Assembly (NCBI GenBank): GCA_012034575.1
Contig: JAAUPF010000033.1
Span: 1 to 47,817 of the forward strand
Origin: Richelia sp. CSU_2_1
GTDB lineage: Bacteria; Cyanobacteriota; Cyanobacteriia; Cyanobacteriales; Microcoleaceae
Length of the DNA: 47,817 bases
Direction of reading: 5' to 3'
Part shown: piece after piece, positions 7,510 to 16,323 of the stretch
Position numbering within the stretch: position 1 is the stretch's first letter
Layout: each line of letters opens with the position of its first letter
The notes under the pieces: model-generated
What the model was told of the DNA's origin: nothing
Database searches by the model: none
What the model saw: the letters and a program-made list of their open reading frames with translations, nothing else
Translations under genes and position numbers: made by a program

Positions 7510-8145
7510 ATGGTGAAAAGCAAATTTTTGTTGGGCAAATTAATTGTATTGAGCTTGAGTGCAGCAGCACTGTCGGTAGCTGGGCAACAGCCTGGAGGTG
7601 CCGAAATAATTGTTAATTCAAATAATAGTGCGATCGCGTCGCAGTCGGTAAAATCCGAACCCAAATTACCCGATTTGGGAGCGCCAGAACTGCCGCCGTT
7701 GGGAGAACCATTTCGCTTTATTCCGCAGGAGCCAAAAGCCCCGGTAAATCCTGTTGAAGAAGTGCGTTTGGTACTGAGATTGCGGCAGCGGCGCGTCTAT
7801 GTTTATCGCAAAAATCAGTTGCAAACCAGTTTCCCCGTGGCTGTGGGAAAAGATGGCTGGGAAACTCCTACAGGCAACTTTAAAGTCATGCAAATGATCG
7901 AAAATCCAGTTTGGGAACACCCCTGGACGGGGGAACTGGTTCCAGCCGGCCCTGACAATCCTTTAGGGAGTAGGTGGATCGGGTTTTGGACGGATGGTAA
8001 AAATGTAATTGGCTTTCACGGTACTCCGAATCCAGAGTCGATCGGGCGGGCTGCTTCTCACGGCTGTGTCAGAATGTTTGATAAAGATGTCCAGGCTTTA
8101 TTTGAAAAAGTCGCTGTGGGAACGCCGGTGATAGTAGAACATTAA
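7510..8145 (+). CDS. L,D-transpeptidase (YkuD family)
   Basis: A 211-residue exported enzyme with an N-terminal hydrophobic signal (about 6-28) and a Pro-rich spacer. The YkuD domain begins near residue 85 (VRLVLRLRQRRVYVY) and carries the conserved GWETPTGNFKV, IGFHGT and the catalytic SHGCVRM motif, with the nucleophile Cys at about 186 and its His partners. The family forms 3-3 cross-links in peptidoglycan or attaches proteins to it, acting in the periplasm. Length is typical. Stands alone; downstream DNA carries palindromic repeats. Confidence 0.92.
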   Translation: MVKSKFLLGKLIVLSLSAAALSVAGQQPGGAEIIVNSNNSAIASQSVKSEPKLPDLGAPELPPLGEPFRFIPQEPKAPVNPVEEVRLVLRLRQRRVYVYRKNQLQTSFPVAVGKDGWETPTGNFKVMQMIENPVWEHPWTGELVPAGPDNPLGSRWIGFWTDGKNVIGFHGTPNPESIGRAASHGCVRMFDKDVQALFEKVAVGTPVIVEH

Positions 8146-8267
8146 TAGTTAGAAGATTAATAGTTGACACTCCGGGCGCTCTTTGCGACGAGGATTCTTT
8201 AATCTACGAGATAATACAGCAGATTGCAGGTTTATGAGGTACACCGTCGATCTCACAATTCTCGCAA

Positions 8268-8288
8268 GGACACGGCACTGCCGTGTCC
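8268..8288. repeat. Copy of the 21-bp GGACACGGC palindrome
   Basis: Near-perfect palindrome identical in type to those at 4473-4493 and 4513-4533. Dispersed family in intergenic DNA; may form a hairpin in RNA. Confidence 0.8.
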
Positions 8289-8340
8289 CTACCGACAATC
8301 TTTTTGTACCTCACTCACATGAAAAGTGCTGTAAAGAATG

Positions 8341-8399
8341 GTTTGTAGTTAGGACTCCGGTACTCGCACGAGCAGCGGGCTGAAGTCCGCACCACAAAC
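8341..8399. repeat. Imperfect palindromic element (GTTTGTAGTTAGGACT ... CCACAAAC)
   Basis: A 59-bp inverted repeat: the left arm GTTTGTAGTTAGGACTCCGG pairs, with a few mismatches, with the right arm CTGAAGTCCGCACCACAAAC. The arrangement is like the dispersed GTTTGTAGT-ended palindromes common in filamentous cyanobacteria. It lies between the ends of two convergent genes. Confidence 0.7.
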
Positions 8400-8436
8400 G
8401 TTAACTCAAACAAGCTCAAATCTTGCCAATCTCAAA

Positions 8437-10305
8437 TCAAATAGATTGTTGGTATTTTTCCAGCAGTTCCGAGATATAATCGTAACCATCAACACCGATC
8501 GAGGGAATGATGTGCGGTCGATATTTTTCCAAAGATTGTTTAAAAGCCTCAACTCCCATTTGTCCCTGCAAAATTGTCAGCAAACCCGCCGGTTGACGCC
8601 ACTCGATCGCTCCAATTTGCTCTAAAGTATACATTCCCAAACCGCCAGCAAATATAGTTCTTTCCCGATCGCCATTGCTGTAATAAGCTTGAGCTAAATA
8701 AGCCAAATTCAAGCCTTGCAAATACAAATCCCCCGAATATCTGGCCGCTTCCCAACCTTTGGCTAAATATTCGATCGCGCTGGCAGGATTTTCGAGGGCA
8801 ATTTTGGCAATCCCCAAACTGCTAGCACAAAAAGCTTGACTTTGCCAGTCTCCCAATCTTTCCGACAGCAACAAACCTTGTTCCAAATAACTGATTGCAC
8901 TTTCATAAACCTCCGGTTCCGCTTGTTCCAACTGCCGCGCACCAAAGACTTCGCTGTAACCCAAATTAGCCAAAGCATTCGCCTCTCCTTGCCTCTCTCC
9001 CGCCTGTCTGGCGAGAATTAAAGCTCGCTGGCTGTAATTAATCGCTTCTTGATAATTTTTCAGAGAAACTAAGTTGCGGCTGATGTGATTGAGGCTGGCA
9101 ATTTCGCAGGCTTTATCATTTTCCGATCGGGCGATTTCCAAAGCTTCTTTGTGTACTAAAATAGCGCGATCGTAAGCTCCGATCGCCCGCTGTGAATAAC
9201 CCAAAAGCGTGATAATTCTAGCCTTAGCTTGAGTGCCTTCTACGCGGCGCAGCGGTTCGTCTAAATAATCCAAAGTATGTCGCAAACTTTTGCCATCAAA
9301 GGAAGCAAAAATCCCCCCGTAAAGCGGGAAGTATTCTCTCTGGGCAAAAGCTCGCAAAATTTGCAGCGTTATTTGAAAACAAGCATTTGCTAACTGTTCG
9401 CCGCTCTTAGTAGAATTGTTAAATCCGTTAGCTAGTTGGCTCCAAATGACCGAAAAAGTAATGTAAGTAGAAATGGCAGCTTTTGCCGAAGCTTTGGCAT
9501 CGTAAACTTGTTTGTCAAACCAGGTGACTAATGCCCGCTGCAAGCATTGCAAAACAATTGCTAATTCGACCACAGCGCCCCATTCTAAATTAGACTGTTT
9601 GGCTGCTAATTCAATTAAAGATCGATCGAGGGCAATGGCATTTAAAATTTCGCTAGGTAAGGCACTGTTAACCTTTTTCGCCCAAAAAGCCCACGGGCCG
9701 TTTTGTTCTGGAGAACCGCCAAATCCTAGCTGTTGCGGTTGATAAGCCCAGCCGACAAGTTCGGGTTCCAAACGCTGCCAAGATTCTAAACCTTTAGCAA
9801 TGCCGGCGACGATTTGTTGCAAATCTCGCTCGGTTTCGGGATTGGCGGTTTGTTGCATCTGTTGGTGGAGGGATTTTGCTAATTGCTGCAATCGATCTAG
9901 AGTCAGGGGATGTTCTTTGTTGGGGTCGATTATTTGGAATAAAGCTAGCAGGCGATTGTGAGATTCAGCGGTAATTATTTGTTGGAGTGCAGATGCGATC
10001 GTGCTGGAAACTCGGTTATCTTTTTGCCAGCGTTCCCATTCTCCTTGGATGGTTTTAAGAGCTCTGAGGGTGCGGTTTGCTTTGGCTTGTTTGATTTCGT
10101 CTTTTTCATTTCTCAGTTGGTTTTCGGTGGCGTCTAGGCGTTCGCCAAAGCAGCGTTCAAAGATTTCGCCGGTGCCGGTGCCGATGTCTTGGACGAGCAT
10201 TTGATAGACTTGTTCTTTCGATCGAATTTGACCTTTGAGGGTGATTTCCACAATTTTGTCAATCAGTCCCAGGTAGCGATCGCGCAGTGAGGTAGAGTCA
10301 GGCAT
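8437..10305 (-). CDS. TPR-repeat protein, unknown function
   Basis: A 622-residue soluble protein. The N-terminal third is alpha-helical and charged (EIFERCFGERLDATENQL, NEKDEIKQAKANRTLRALK). From about residue 350 to 580 there are consecutive tetratricopeptide repeats with the usual A-L-x-Y/A-G pattern (AKARIITLLGYSQRAIGAYD, ANALANLGYSEVFGA, QAFCASSLGIAKIALENPAS, LNLAYLAQAYYSNGDRERT). TPRs make protein-protein scaffolds. There is no signal peptide and no enzymatic domain. I take it as a cyanobacteria-type conserved protein; partner unknown. Confidence 0.75.
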   Translation of the reverse strand: MPDSTSLRDRYLGLIDKIVEITLKGQIRSKEQVYQMLVQDIGTGTGEIFERCFGERLDATENQLRNEKDEIKQAKANRTLRALKTIQGEWERWQKDNRVSSTIASALQQIITAESHNRLLALFQIIDPNKEHPLTLDRLQQLAKSLHQQMQQTANPETERDLQQIVAGIAKGLESWQRLEPELVGWAYQPQQLGFGGSPEQNGPWAFWAKKVNSALPSEILNAIALDRSLIELAAKQSNLEWGAVVELAIVLQCLQRALVTWFDKQVYDAKASAKAAISTYITFSVIWSQLANGFNNSTKSGEQLANACFQITLQILRAFAQREYFPLYGGIFASFDGKSLRHTLDYLDEPLRRVEGTQAKARIITLLGYSQRAIGAYDRAILVHKEALEIARSENDKACEIASLNHISRNLVSLKNYQEAINYSQRALILARQAGERQGEANALANLGYSEVFGARQLEQAEPEVYESAISYLEQGLLLSERLGDWQSQAFCASSLGIAKIALENPASAIEYLAKGWEAARYSGDLYLQGLNLAYLAQAYYSNGDRERTIFAGGLGMYTLEQIGAIEWRQPAGLLTILQGQMGVEAFKQSLEKYRPHIIPSIGVDGYDYISELLEKYQQSI

Positions 10306-10888
10306 AAGTAAATTTTAGTTAATAAGTTTTTATTGACAACGCTTGCAGCCTTTACTATTTTATGCTGCTATTTAATTTTACTATTTCAGGACTGACACTG
10401 CATTTCCTCATGCTGGGGCAATTTGTGTCAGCAATCGCCTACAATCCCCAGTAAATCTCACTTTTTCCCAGTCTCGATTCCCCTAGCATATTCCTGCTTG
10501 AGGGGGACTTAAGATTGTTTCCGGTTCTCTGATTAATCAGAAACCCCTTGGCATTCCCCGCATCGTGGCGCGGGCTAAAGAGCATTTCTGGTTCTACCCT
10601 GTTCGAGGGAGCTAGGGCGTGTTTTCAAAGTCTAGATCCCCCCCAGCCCACCTTCCTAAGGGGGGAGAAAGAGTCTTCAAGTGGGCTTTTTTAAGGGGGA
10701 AGTGAGGGGGAGCGGGAGCTCGATCAGCAGTTTGAAAACACCTCCTAGGGGGATCTCGATCGAATATACCTTTCCCGAAAAATCGACCGACAGCAGGCAG
10801 GTTGCCTACCTCACGATAATTATTACAATAATTATTACAATAATTATTGGAGATGTCGCCGCGACAGAGGATTTAGTTATAGATTATT
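10306..10888. other. Intergenic region with G-tract and ATAATTATT repeats
   Basis: About 580 bases. A purine-rich inverted block (10640-10715) has complementary CCCCCC/GGGGGG runs (GATCCCCCC ... AAGGGGGGAG, AAGGGGGAAGTGAGGGGGAG), typical of a small palindromic element. A short inverted repeat GGCAGGTTGCCTACC (10796-10812) precedes three copies of an 11-bp AATAATTATTA-type unit (10817-10850). No gene recognised. Confidence 0.5.
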
Positions 10889-11722
10889 TTACAGTTCGTC
10901 TGGATTAATGCCCATTGCTCGCAGTCGATCGGCCAATCGATTTGCTCGTTCTCTTTCAGCTTCCGCTCGTTCTCTTTCAGCTTCCGCTCGTTCTCTTTCA
11001 GCTTCCGCTCGCTGATTTTCTAATTCCGCTCGCTGACTTTCTAATTGGGCTCGTTGTCTTTCAAATTCTTCAGGAGTCAGAACTAAATTGCCATTAACAT
11101 CATACCAGCGCAGCCACAGCCTCGAACAACCTTGGTAAAAGCCAAACCACAAACCGATACTCAATTCTAATTCTGCTATCCAAAATTTACCATCAGTTAA
11201 AACTTGCTCGCGGTAGCGGTTGCGCACCAACTTAAACACTCTCAATTGGTTGGTGTTTTTGCTAAAAATAATGTAGTAAGGAATTTTCAATATCCGCTCG
11301 TAAACTTGCCATTTGGTCGGCGGTTTGTTGGGTTCGGCATAAGTAAATCCCAAATCTTCAGCTTCCGTGCTGTCTGACAGAAATTCCGCAACAATTAGAG
11401 GAATTACTTGTTCGTCCCAAACCACGTAACTCATGCGCAAATCCCGATCTCGGTAGAGTTGGGGGACAGCGACAACTATGAACCAATCGGGTTTTTTATA
11501 CCAATTGGGATGGTTGGAATCGTAATATATATTGAGGTCGCTAGCGATTAAGGCGCGATCGAGCGGACAGTTGGGGGGGATGCAGCTATCGCTAGTAAGT
11601 TGTGCTTGCACTCGGTGAAATACGTCCAAACCGGGTTCCTCGGGGTTTTCACTGGGTAGATCGTACATCGTCGGGAGCACTTTTGTTTGAGGGTGCTGCG
11701 AATCGTATTGGTATGCAGTCAT
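10889..11722 (-). CDS. Uma2-type (DUF820) PD-(D/E)xK fold protein with C-terminal heptad coiled coil
   Basis: A 277-residue protein. Residues about 40-200 match the Uma2/DUF820 restriction-endonuclease-like fold that is hugely expanded in cyanobacteria (LIASDLNIYYD, KKPDWFIVVAVP, IPLIVAEFLS, YYIIFSK). Nuclease activity is predicted for the family but rarely shown. The C-terminus (about 215-270) is a coiled coil made of repeated RAEAERE heptads, coded by 21-bp tandem repeats (10944-11069; three perfect copies, then diverged copies). Ends in the common ADRLRAMGINPDEL motif. Function unknown. Confidence 0.8.
   Translation of the reverse strand: MTAYQYDSQHPQTKVLPTMYDLPSENPEEPGLDVFHRVQAQLTSDSCIPPNCPLDRALIASDLNIYYDSNHPNWYKKPDWFIVVAVPQLYRDRDLRMSYVVWDEQVIPLIVAEFLSDSTEAEDLGFTYAEPNKPPTKWQVYERILKIPYYIIFSKNTNQLRVFKLVRNRYREQVLTDGKFWIAELELSIGLWFGFYQGCSRLWLRWYDVNGNLVLTPEEFERQRAQLESQRAELENQRAEAERERAEAERERAEAERERANRLADRLRAMGINPDEL
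10944..11069 (-). repeat. 21-bp coding tandem repeat (RAEAERE heptads)
   Basis: Three identical 21-bp units (10944-10964, 10965-10985, 10986-11006) followed by three degenerate units, each coding one coiled-coil heptad. Because the unit is 21 bp, copy-number change lengthens or shortens the coiled coil without changing frame. Confidence 0.85.
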
Positions 11723-11912
11723 AAAATTACCCTGCGAGACGTTAAGGAGATTCAGGCGCTGCGGTAATTTTATTATAGCGCGCTGCGCCCCCAGGGGGCA
11801 GAAATTCGGTATCTTTTGTGTGGGGAATGCGATCGAGACAGCAATCTTTTACTGCTAGTATAAAACCCGCGATCGCTGGTAAATTTTGAGAGTTGACTTT
11901 TTCCCGATCGAG

Positions 11913-12923
11913 CTATTGGAACTTTTTCAATCCGCGTCCCAAAATAGCAAATAACACCAAAGTTCCCTGAATTACTCCCGCCAAAGATGACTCCAAACTT
12001 AACGACAAAGGTAATTGCAAACTGCCAATATTCAGCGCGCTAAAAAATAGCGCCACAGGCAAAATCCACAAAATCCCGCTACCAACTAACATGACCACTA
12101 ACAGCCCTAAAAAACCCAAATTGCTCGATATACTCGGAATCAAGCGGTGAAACACTGCCAGCACTTGCAATGCCCCCGCCAATCCGGCAAATGCGCCGCA
12201 AATAGCAAATGCACCCAACAATTGCCTGAGGGCCGGAATTCCCAACAGGTATGCAGCCCGGAGATTTTGCCCGACAGCGCGCAACTGCAAGCCAAAATAA
12301 GTGCCGCGAATTAAGATTAATGTCAGGGCAACTCCCAACAGTGCTAAAATTAGAGAAATTGGGCTGGCTTCAGTGCGATCGATCGCAGGCAACCAAAGAG
12401 ATTCATCAAACAATTCCGTACCGCTCATCGATGCAATTCCCGCTCTTTGCCAAGGGCCGAATATCAAATATAATGCCAATCCTTGAGCGACAAAATTCAA
12501 TCCCAAACCGGCAAATATTTCGCTAACTTTGCCGTAAACATTGAGGAATCCTGCCAGCAATCCCCACAAAATACCTGCGCCAATACCTGCAATAATTCCT
12601 AACAAGATAACTAGCGGCGGGGGCAGGATATCTTGAAAAGTTCTCAGGGCAAAAGTAGTGCCGATCGCCCCTAGCGTAATTTGTCCTTCAATCCCTAGAT
12701 TGTACAGCCCCGCAGCGAAGGTAAAAATCAACCCGCAAGCGCATAAAAGCAGCGGTGCGAGGGTGGAAATAACCCGCGCGGCGCTGTCAAAAGTACCGAA
12801 AGCACCGTACCACAAACTTGCAGCTACTTGCAGCGGTGACGCACCTGCTAAAAAGACGATCGCGGCTGCAAAGGTTAGGGAAAGAGCGATCGGCAAAACG
12901 CGCAATGCAATAGGTAATACCAT
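11913..12923 (-). CDS. ABC transporter permease, nucleoside/simple-sugar type (BPD_transp_2)
   Basis: A 336-residue integral membrane protein with about 8-10 hydrophobic segments. The region ICTFAAGLYNLGIEG-like (here FTFAAGLYNLGIEGQITLGA) and LRAVGQNLRAAYLLGI are typical of permeases that work with BMP-family lipoproteins for nucleoside or sugar import (YufP/NupP group). No ATPase, second permease or binding-protein gene is next to it, so its partners must be elsewhere or missing. The gene upstream is an unrelated exporter whose stop lies 68 bp away on the same strand, so co-transcription is possible. Confidence 0.82.
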   Translation of the reverse strand: MVLPIALRVLPIALSLTFAAAIVFLAGASPLQVAASLWYGAFGTFDSAARVISTLAPLLLCACGLIFTFAAGLYNLGIEGQITLGAIGTTFALRTFQDILPPPLVILLGIIAGIGAGILWGLLAGFLNVYGKVSEIFAGLGLNFVAQGLALYLIFGPWQRAGIASMSGTELFDESLWLPAIDRTEASPISLILALLGVALTLILIRGTYFGLQLRAVGQNLRAAYLLGIPALRQLLGAFAICGAFAGLAGALQVLAVFHRLIPSISSNLGFLGLLVVMLVGSGILWILPVALFFSALNIGSLQLPLSLSLESSLAGVIQGTLVLFAILGRGLKKFQ

Positions 12924-12991
12924 TTTGGATTTTAGATTTTGGATTGGGAATTTGCGACGATAAAAACAGAGATTTCAGTCTTGGAAAAATA

Positions 12992-14857
12992 CTAAACGTA
13001 GCTGCTGGCTTGACGGGTAAACATCGTACAGTAAACTCCATTGGCTGCTATCAATTCATCGTGATTTCCGATTTCCACTATTTTACCATTTTCCATCACA
13101 GCGATGCGATCGGCTATTTTTGCTAAACCCAATCTGTGACTGATTACTATGGTGGTTTTCCCAACAGCTATTTGGCGGAATATGTTGTAAATTTCATGTT
13201 CTGTCTTCGGATCGAGGGCGGCAGTTGGTTCGTCAAAAATCAGCATTTCGACGCTCGAAAGGCGCATTAAAGCACGGGCGATCGCCATTCTTTGCCACTG
13301 TCCTCCCGATAAGTCGATACCGTCTTCTAATTGTTTGCCTAAGGGCGTGTCTAAACCTTTCTCTAAACTGTTAACTTTAGCTGCGATTCCGGCTTCCGAA
13401 ATTGCTGCGTTAATTGCGACATCATCGGATAGGGAAAGCAAGTTACCGAAACCGACATTTTCTTTAACTGTGGTGGGGAAACGGGCGTAATCTTGCATGA
13501 CTACGGCGATGCGCGATCGCACTTCTTCTAAAGAATAATTGCGCAAGTCTTGACCGTTCCATTCGATAGCGCCTGATGTCGGATCGTACAGCCTGCCGAG
13601 GAGTTTACCCAAAGTAGTTTTACCCGCACCGTTTTCACCGACAACTACTAACATTTCACCCGGATTAATAATTAAGTTGAGATTTTCAACAGTGCTTTTG
13701 TCACTGCCGGGATAGCAAAAAGATAAATCCTTAATTTGGATGCCAATTTTATCTTTTATCAAGCTCAAATCTTGCTTGCTATCTTCCAATTCTGGCGGAG
13801 TAGATGCTGTGCCTGCAGCAGTAGATTTCAAGTTCGATTCCAGTTCCAAAAGTTGAAATATTGGAGTAACGCCGAGGGCGATTTCGTACAAATTATTGAA
13901 ACTATAAACCAGGATGTGCAAACTGCGCTCAACTTGGACTATTAAACCCGAATAAAGCGCTAGATCCCCCAAAGTATAGCGTCTTTCCAAAGCTCCGACG
14001 ACTACGTAAACAAAGGGCAAAGCTACTCCTATTCTACTAAAAGCAGACCACAAAAGTGTGATTATTGCTGCCTCCTTGCGGACTCGCTGCATCTCGATAA
14101 AAAATTGTCTAAACTGGTTGCTCCAGCGATCGAGCCAAAGTTCCTGCAAGCCAAACAATCGCAACTCTTTAGCGTAGTTTTCCCCAGTCAATACTTGAAA
14201 TGATAAGTCCATTTCGCGGTGGGTTTTAGCTTGTTTTTTTTGAACTCCCCAAATAATTTCAATGTATTTTCTTTGGGTATAAATAGACGGCAATGATGAA
14301 ACTAAAATTGCCAGTGGCACCCACCAAGCGATCGCGACAGCAAGGCCTGTAGATGGCAGGAATGTAAAAATTCCCGTAATTGTCATGCTGATGCTAAATG
14401 CTAGTTGCTGTACTCTGAATACTCCACTTTTCGCAAGTTGGACAATATTTAAAAGTTCGGGGTTTTCAAAGAGGGCAATATCGTCGAAATTGGCGACTTT
14501 TTCCAATACTTTTTCTTGCACGAATCCTTGAACTCGATCGCGCTGGGAGGATGTTAGAATGTCGCCGATCGTATCGAGAGCGTCGTCAAGTAATTTGAAA
14601 CTTAAAACTCCGACAATACTCCACAACAATACGGGCTGGGAGAGCATCAAATCTAAAGGCTGTGCTGTTTGAGTTTGTGACAGCAAATGAGATACTTCGT
14701 CAATGATTAATTTATCTAAAAATAGCACGGCTGATGGCGCAGCACCGCGGATAATATTGAGTGCGATTGAATAGCTGATTTCTCTAGGTGCGGCTTGAAT
14801 TAGCAGCTTGAAGCTGTGCCGCAAAGCTTGAAATGTGGTAATTTGAGTTGCTTGCAT
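12992..14857 (-). CDS. ABC exporter (fused permease-ATPase), substrate unknown
   Basis: A 621-residue half-transporter. The N-terminal half (about 1-330) holds the membrane domain with hydrophobic helices; the C-terminal half is a full nucleotide-binding domain: Walker A GENGAGKTTLGKLL, Q-loop VVMQDYARFP, signature LSGGQWQRMAIARAL, Walker B MLIFDEPTAALD, H-loop ISHRLG. It would work as a homodimer exporting a lipid, peptide or drug. The membrane domain is divergent from MsbA-type exporters, and the neighbours do not point to a substrate. Confidence 0.88.
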   Translation of the reverse strand: MQATQITTFQALRHSFKLLIQAAPREISYSIALNIIRGAAPSAVLFLDKLIIDEVSHLLSQTQTAQPLDLMLSQPVLLWSIVGVLSFKLLDDALDTIGDILTSSQRDRVQGFVQEKVLEKVANFDDIALFENPELLNIVQLAKSGVFRVQQLAFSISMTITGIFTFLPSTGLAVAIAWWVPLAILVSSLPSIYTQRKYIEIIWGVQKKQAKTHREMDLSFQVLTGENYAKELRLFGLQELWLDRWSNQFRQFFIEMQRVRKEAAIITLLWSAFSRIGVALPFVYVVVGALERRYTLGDLALYSGLIVQVERSLHILVYSFNNLYEIALGVTPIFQLLELESNLKSTAAGTASTPPELEDSKQDLSLIKDKIGIQIKDLSFCYPGSDKSTVENLNLIINPGEMLVVVGENGAGKTTLGKLLGRLYDPTSGAIEWNGQDLRNYSLEEVRSRIAVVMQDYARFPTTVKENVGFGNLLSLSDDVAINAAISEAGIAAKVNSLEKGLDTPLGKQLEDGIDLSGGQWQRMAIARALMRLSSVEMLIFDEPTAALDPKTEHEIYNIFRQIAVGKTTIVISHRLGLAKIADRIAVMENGKIVEIGNHDELIAANGVYCTMFTRQASSYV

Positions 14858-15239
14858 AATTTACAGTCAGCGATAAGTGTTAGTTCAACTCTGGGATTGT
14901 TGTTTTTCTTGGCGGCAATAGCGACAATTGTCGATCGCGAACAGGAATCAATTCGTGTTTTCGATCGGACTTTTTTACTTGTAAATCGATCGCACCCTGA
15001 CTGTAAAGATGTCAATTGCTTCAGCATCGCGAACGGTTAGATGCTGTATTATAGCTGGATCGGGACTTACGCACCGGCTCTATATGTAGGGAAGGGTGAG
15101 CAGTGCGCACCTTACTGCTACTAACCTTACTTCTACTAATAGCGTGTCAAACTACTTTTTACGTAAGTTCTGTATATTATAGCGATCCTAAGAGTTTGCG
15201 CGATCGATCTTGCCCTCAGCGCCCGGGCAGTTGCTATAA
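14858..15239. other. Intergenic region with dispersed repeat remnants
   Basis: Contains GGGACTTACGCA (15061-15072) and an inverted partner TACGTAAGTTC (15160-15170) framing about 110 bp, with a GTGAGCAGTGCGCACCTTAC palindrome related to those at 35785 and 46561. This looks like a non-autonomous element remnant. No gene recognised. Confidence 0.45.
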
Positions 15240-16322
15240 TTAAACCGAATTAGAACATTGCCTGCAGACTGGAATATCGATCGTAAACTCCGCCCCGATT
15301 CCCGGATTTGAACGACAGGTTAGTTTGCCGCCGTGTGTTTCAGTAATAATTCGATCGCTAATTGCCATGCCCATTCCCGTGCCTTTACCAATCGGTTTTG
15401 TCGTGAAAAAAGGATTGAATATTTGTTTTTGAATTGATTCCGGCATTCCCACCCCAGTATCAGCGATCTTAATCCGCACCCATTCTCGATCGATCGTCGA
15501 TGTGGAGATGGTAATTTGAAGGGAATTCTCTTTGCTTTCTTGAACTATTCTTTTTGCATTCAGTTCCTCAATCGCATCAATAGCATTTACCAGAATATTC
15601 ATAAACACCTGATTCAGTTGTCCGGCATAGCAATTCACCAGCGGCAAATTACCGTAGTTCTGCAGCACCCTAATTTCCGGTAATTCCGGCTTTCTTTTCA
15701 GGCGGTGCTGCAAAATTAACAATGTACTATCGAGACATTCATGAATATCCACCAGTTTGAATTCTGCTTCATCCATGCGCGAAAAGATTCGCAGCGACTG
15801 GACAATTTTGCGAATTCTATCTGTTCCCATTTTCATCGAATTCACAATTTTGAGCAAATCTTCTTGCAAAAAATCTAGTTCGCTGGTTTCAGTCTGTGCT
15901 TGAATTTCACTTACCGGATTCGGGTAGTGATGCTGGTACAAATGCAGGATTTTCAACAATTCTTGAGAATATTCCTCAATGTAGGTGAGATTGCCGTGAA
16001 TAAAGTTAACTGGATTGTTAATTTCATGGGCCACACCCGCTACCAGTTGCCCCAAACTTGACATTTTTTCAGCATGAACGAGTTGAGCTTGAGTGCGTTG
16101 CAGTTCGCTCAAAGTTTGTTCTAACTCGCGCTTTTCTTTGACTTCTTTTTGTGAATTTTCTAGATCCTTGATAATTTGTCGGAGTAAATTCTCTTTCTTG
16201 TGATTCGTTTGTTCGAGTTCCCTGCAAGCTGTTTCCGATCGCTCTAACTTTTTTCGCAAAATGCGATTTTCTTTTTCTAGTTGTTGAATCGTCACCAAAG
16301 TATCTATTTGTTCTAACTCCAC
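15240..16322 (-). CDS. Sensor histidine kinase (FIST partner)
   Basis: A 360-residue cytoplasmic kinase. Residues 1-85 are a long coiled coil. The H-box GVAHEINNPVNF has the phospho-accepting His at about 99, followed by N-box FMNILVNAIDAIEE, G1 DTGVGMP, F-box FNPFFTTKPIGKGTG and G2 GMGMAISDRI. There is no membrane segment and no sensing domain of its own. The GTG start lies one base after the stop of the FIST gene, so the two are one operon and very likely translationally coupled; the FIST protein is the probable sensor. No response regulator is adjacent. The His kinase call is sure; the signal path is inference. Confidence 0.9.
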   Translation of the reverse strand: MELEQIDTLVTIQQLEKENRILRKKLERSETACRELEQTNHKKENLLRQIIKDLENSQKEVKEKRELEQTLSELQRTQAQLVHAEKMSSLGQLVAGVAHEINNPVNFIHGNLTYIEEYSQELLKILHLYQHHYPNPVSEIQAQTETSELDFLQEDLLKIVNSMKMGTDRIRKIVQSLRIFSRMDEAEFKLVDIHECLDSTLLILQHRLKRKPELPEIRVLQNYGNLPLVNCYAGQLNQVFMNILVNAIDAIEELNAKRIVQESKENSLQITISTSTIDREWVRIKIADTGVGMPESIQKQIFNPFFTTKPIGKGTGMGMAISDRIITETHGGKLTCRSNPGIGAEFTIDIPVCRQCSNSV

Positions 16323-16323
16323 T

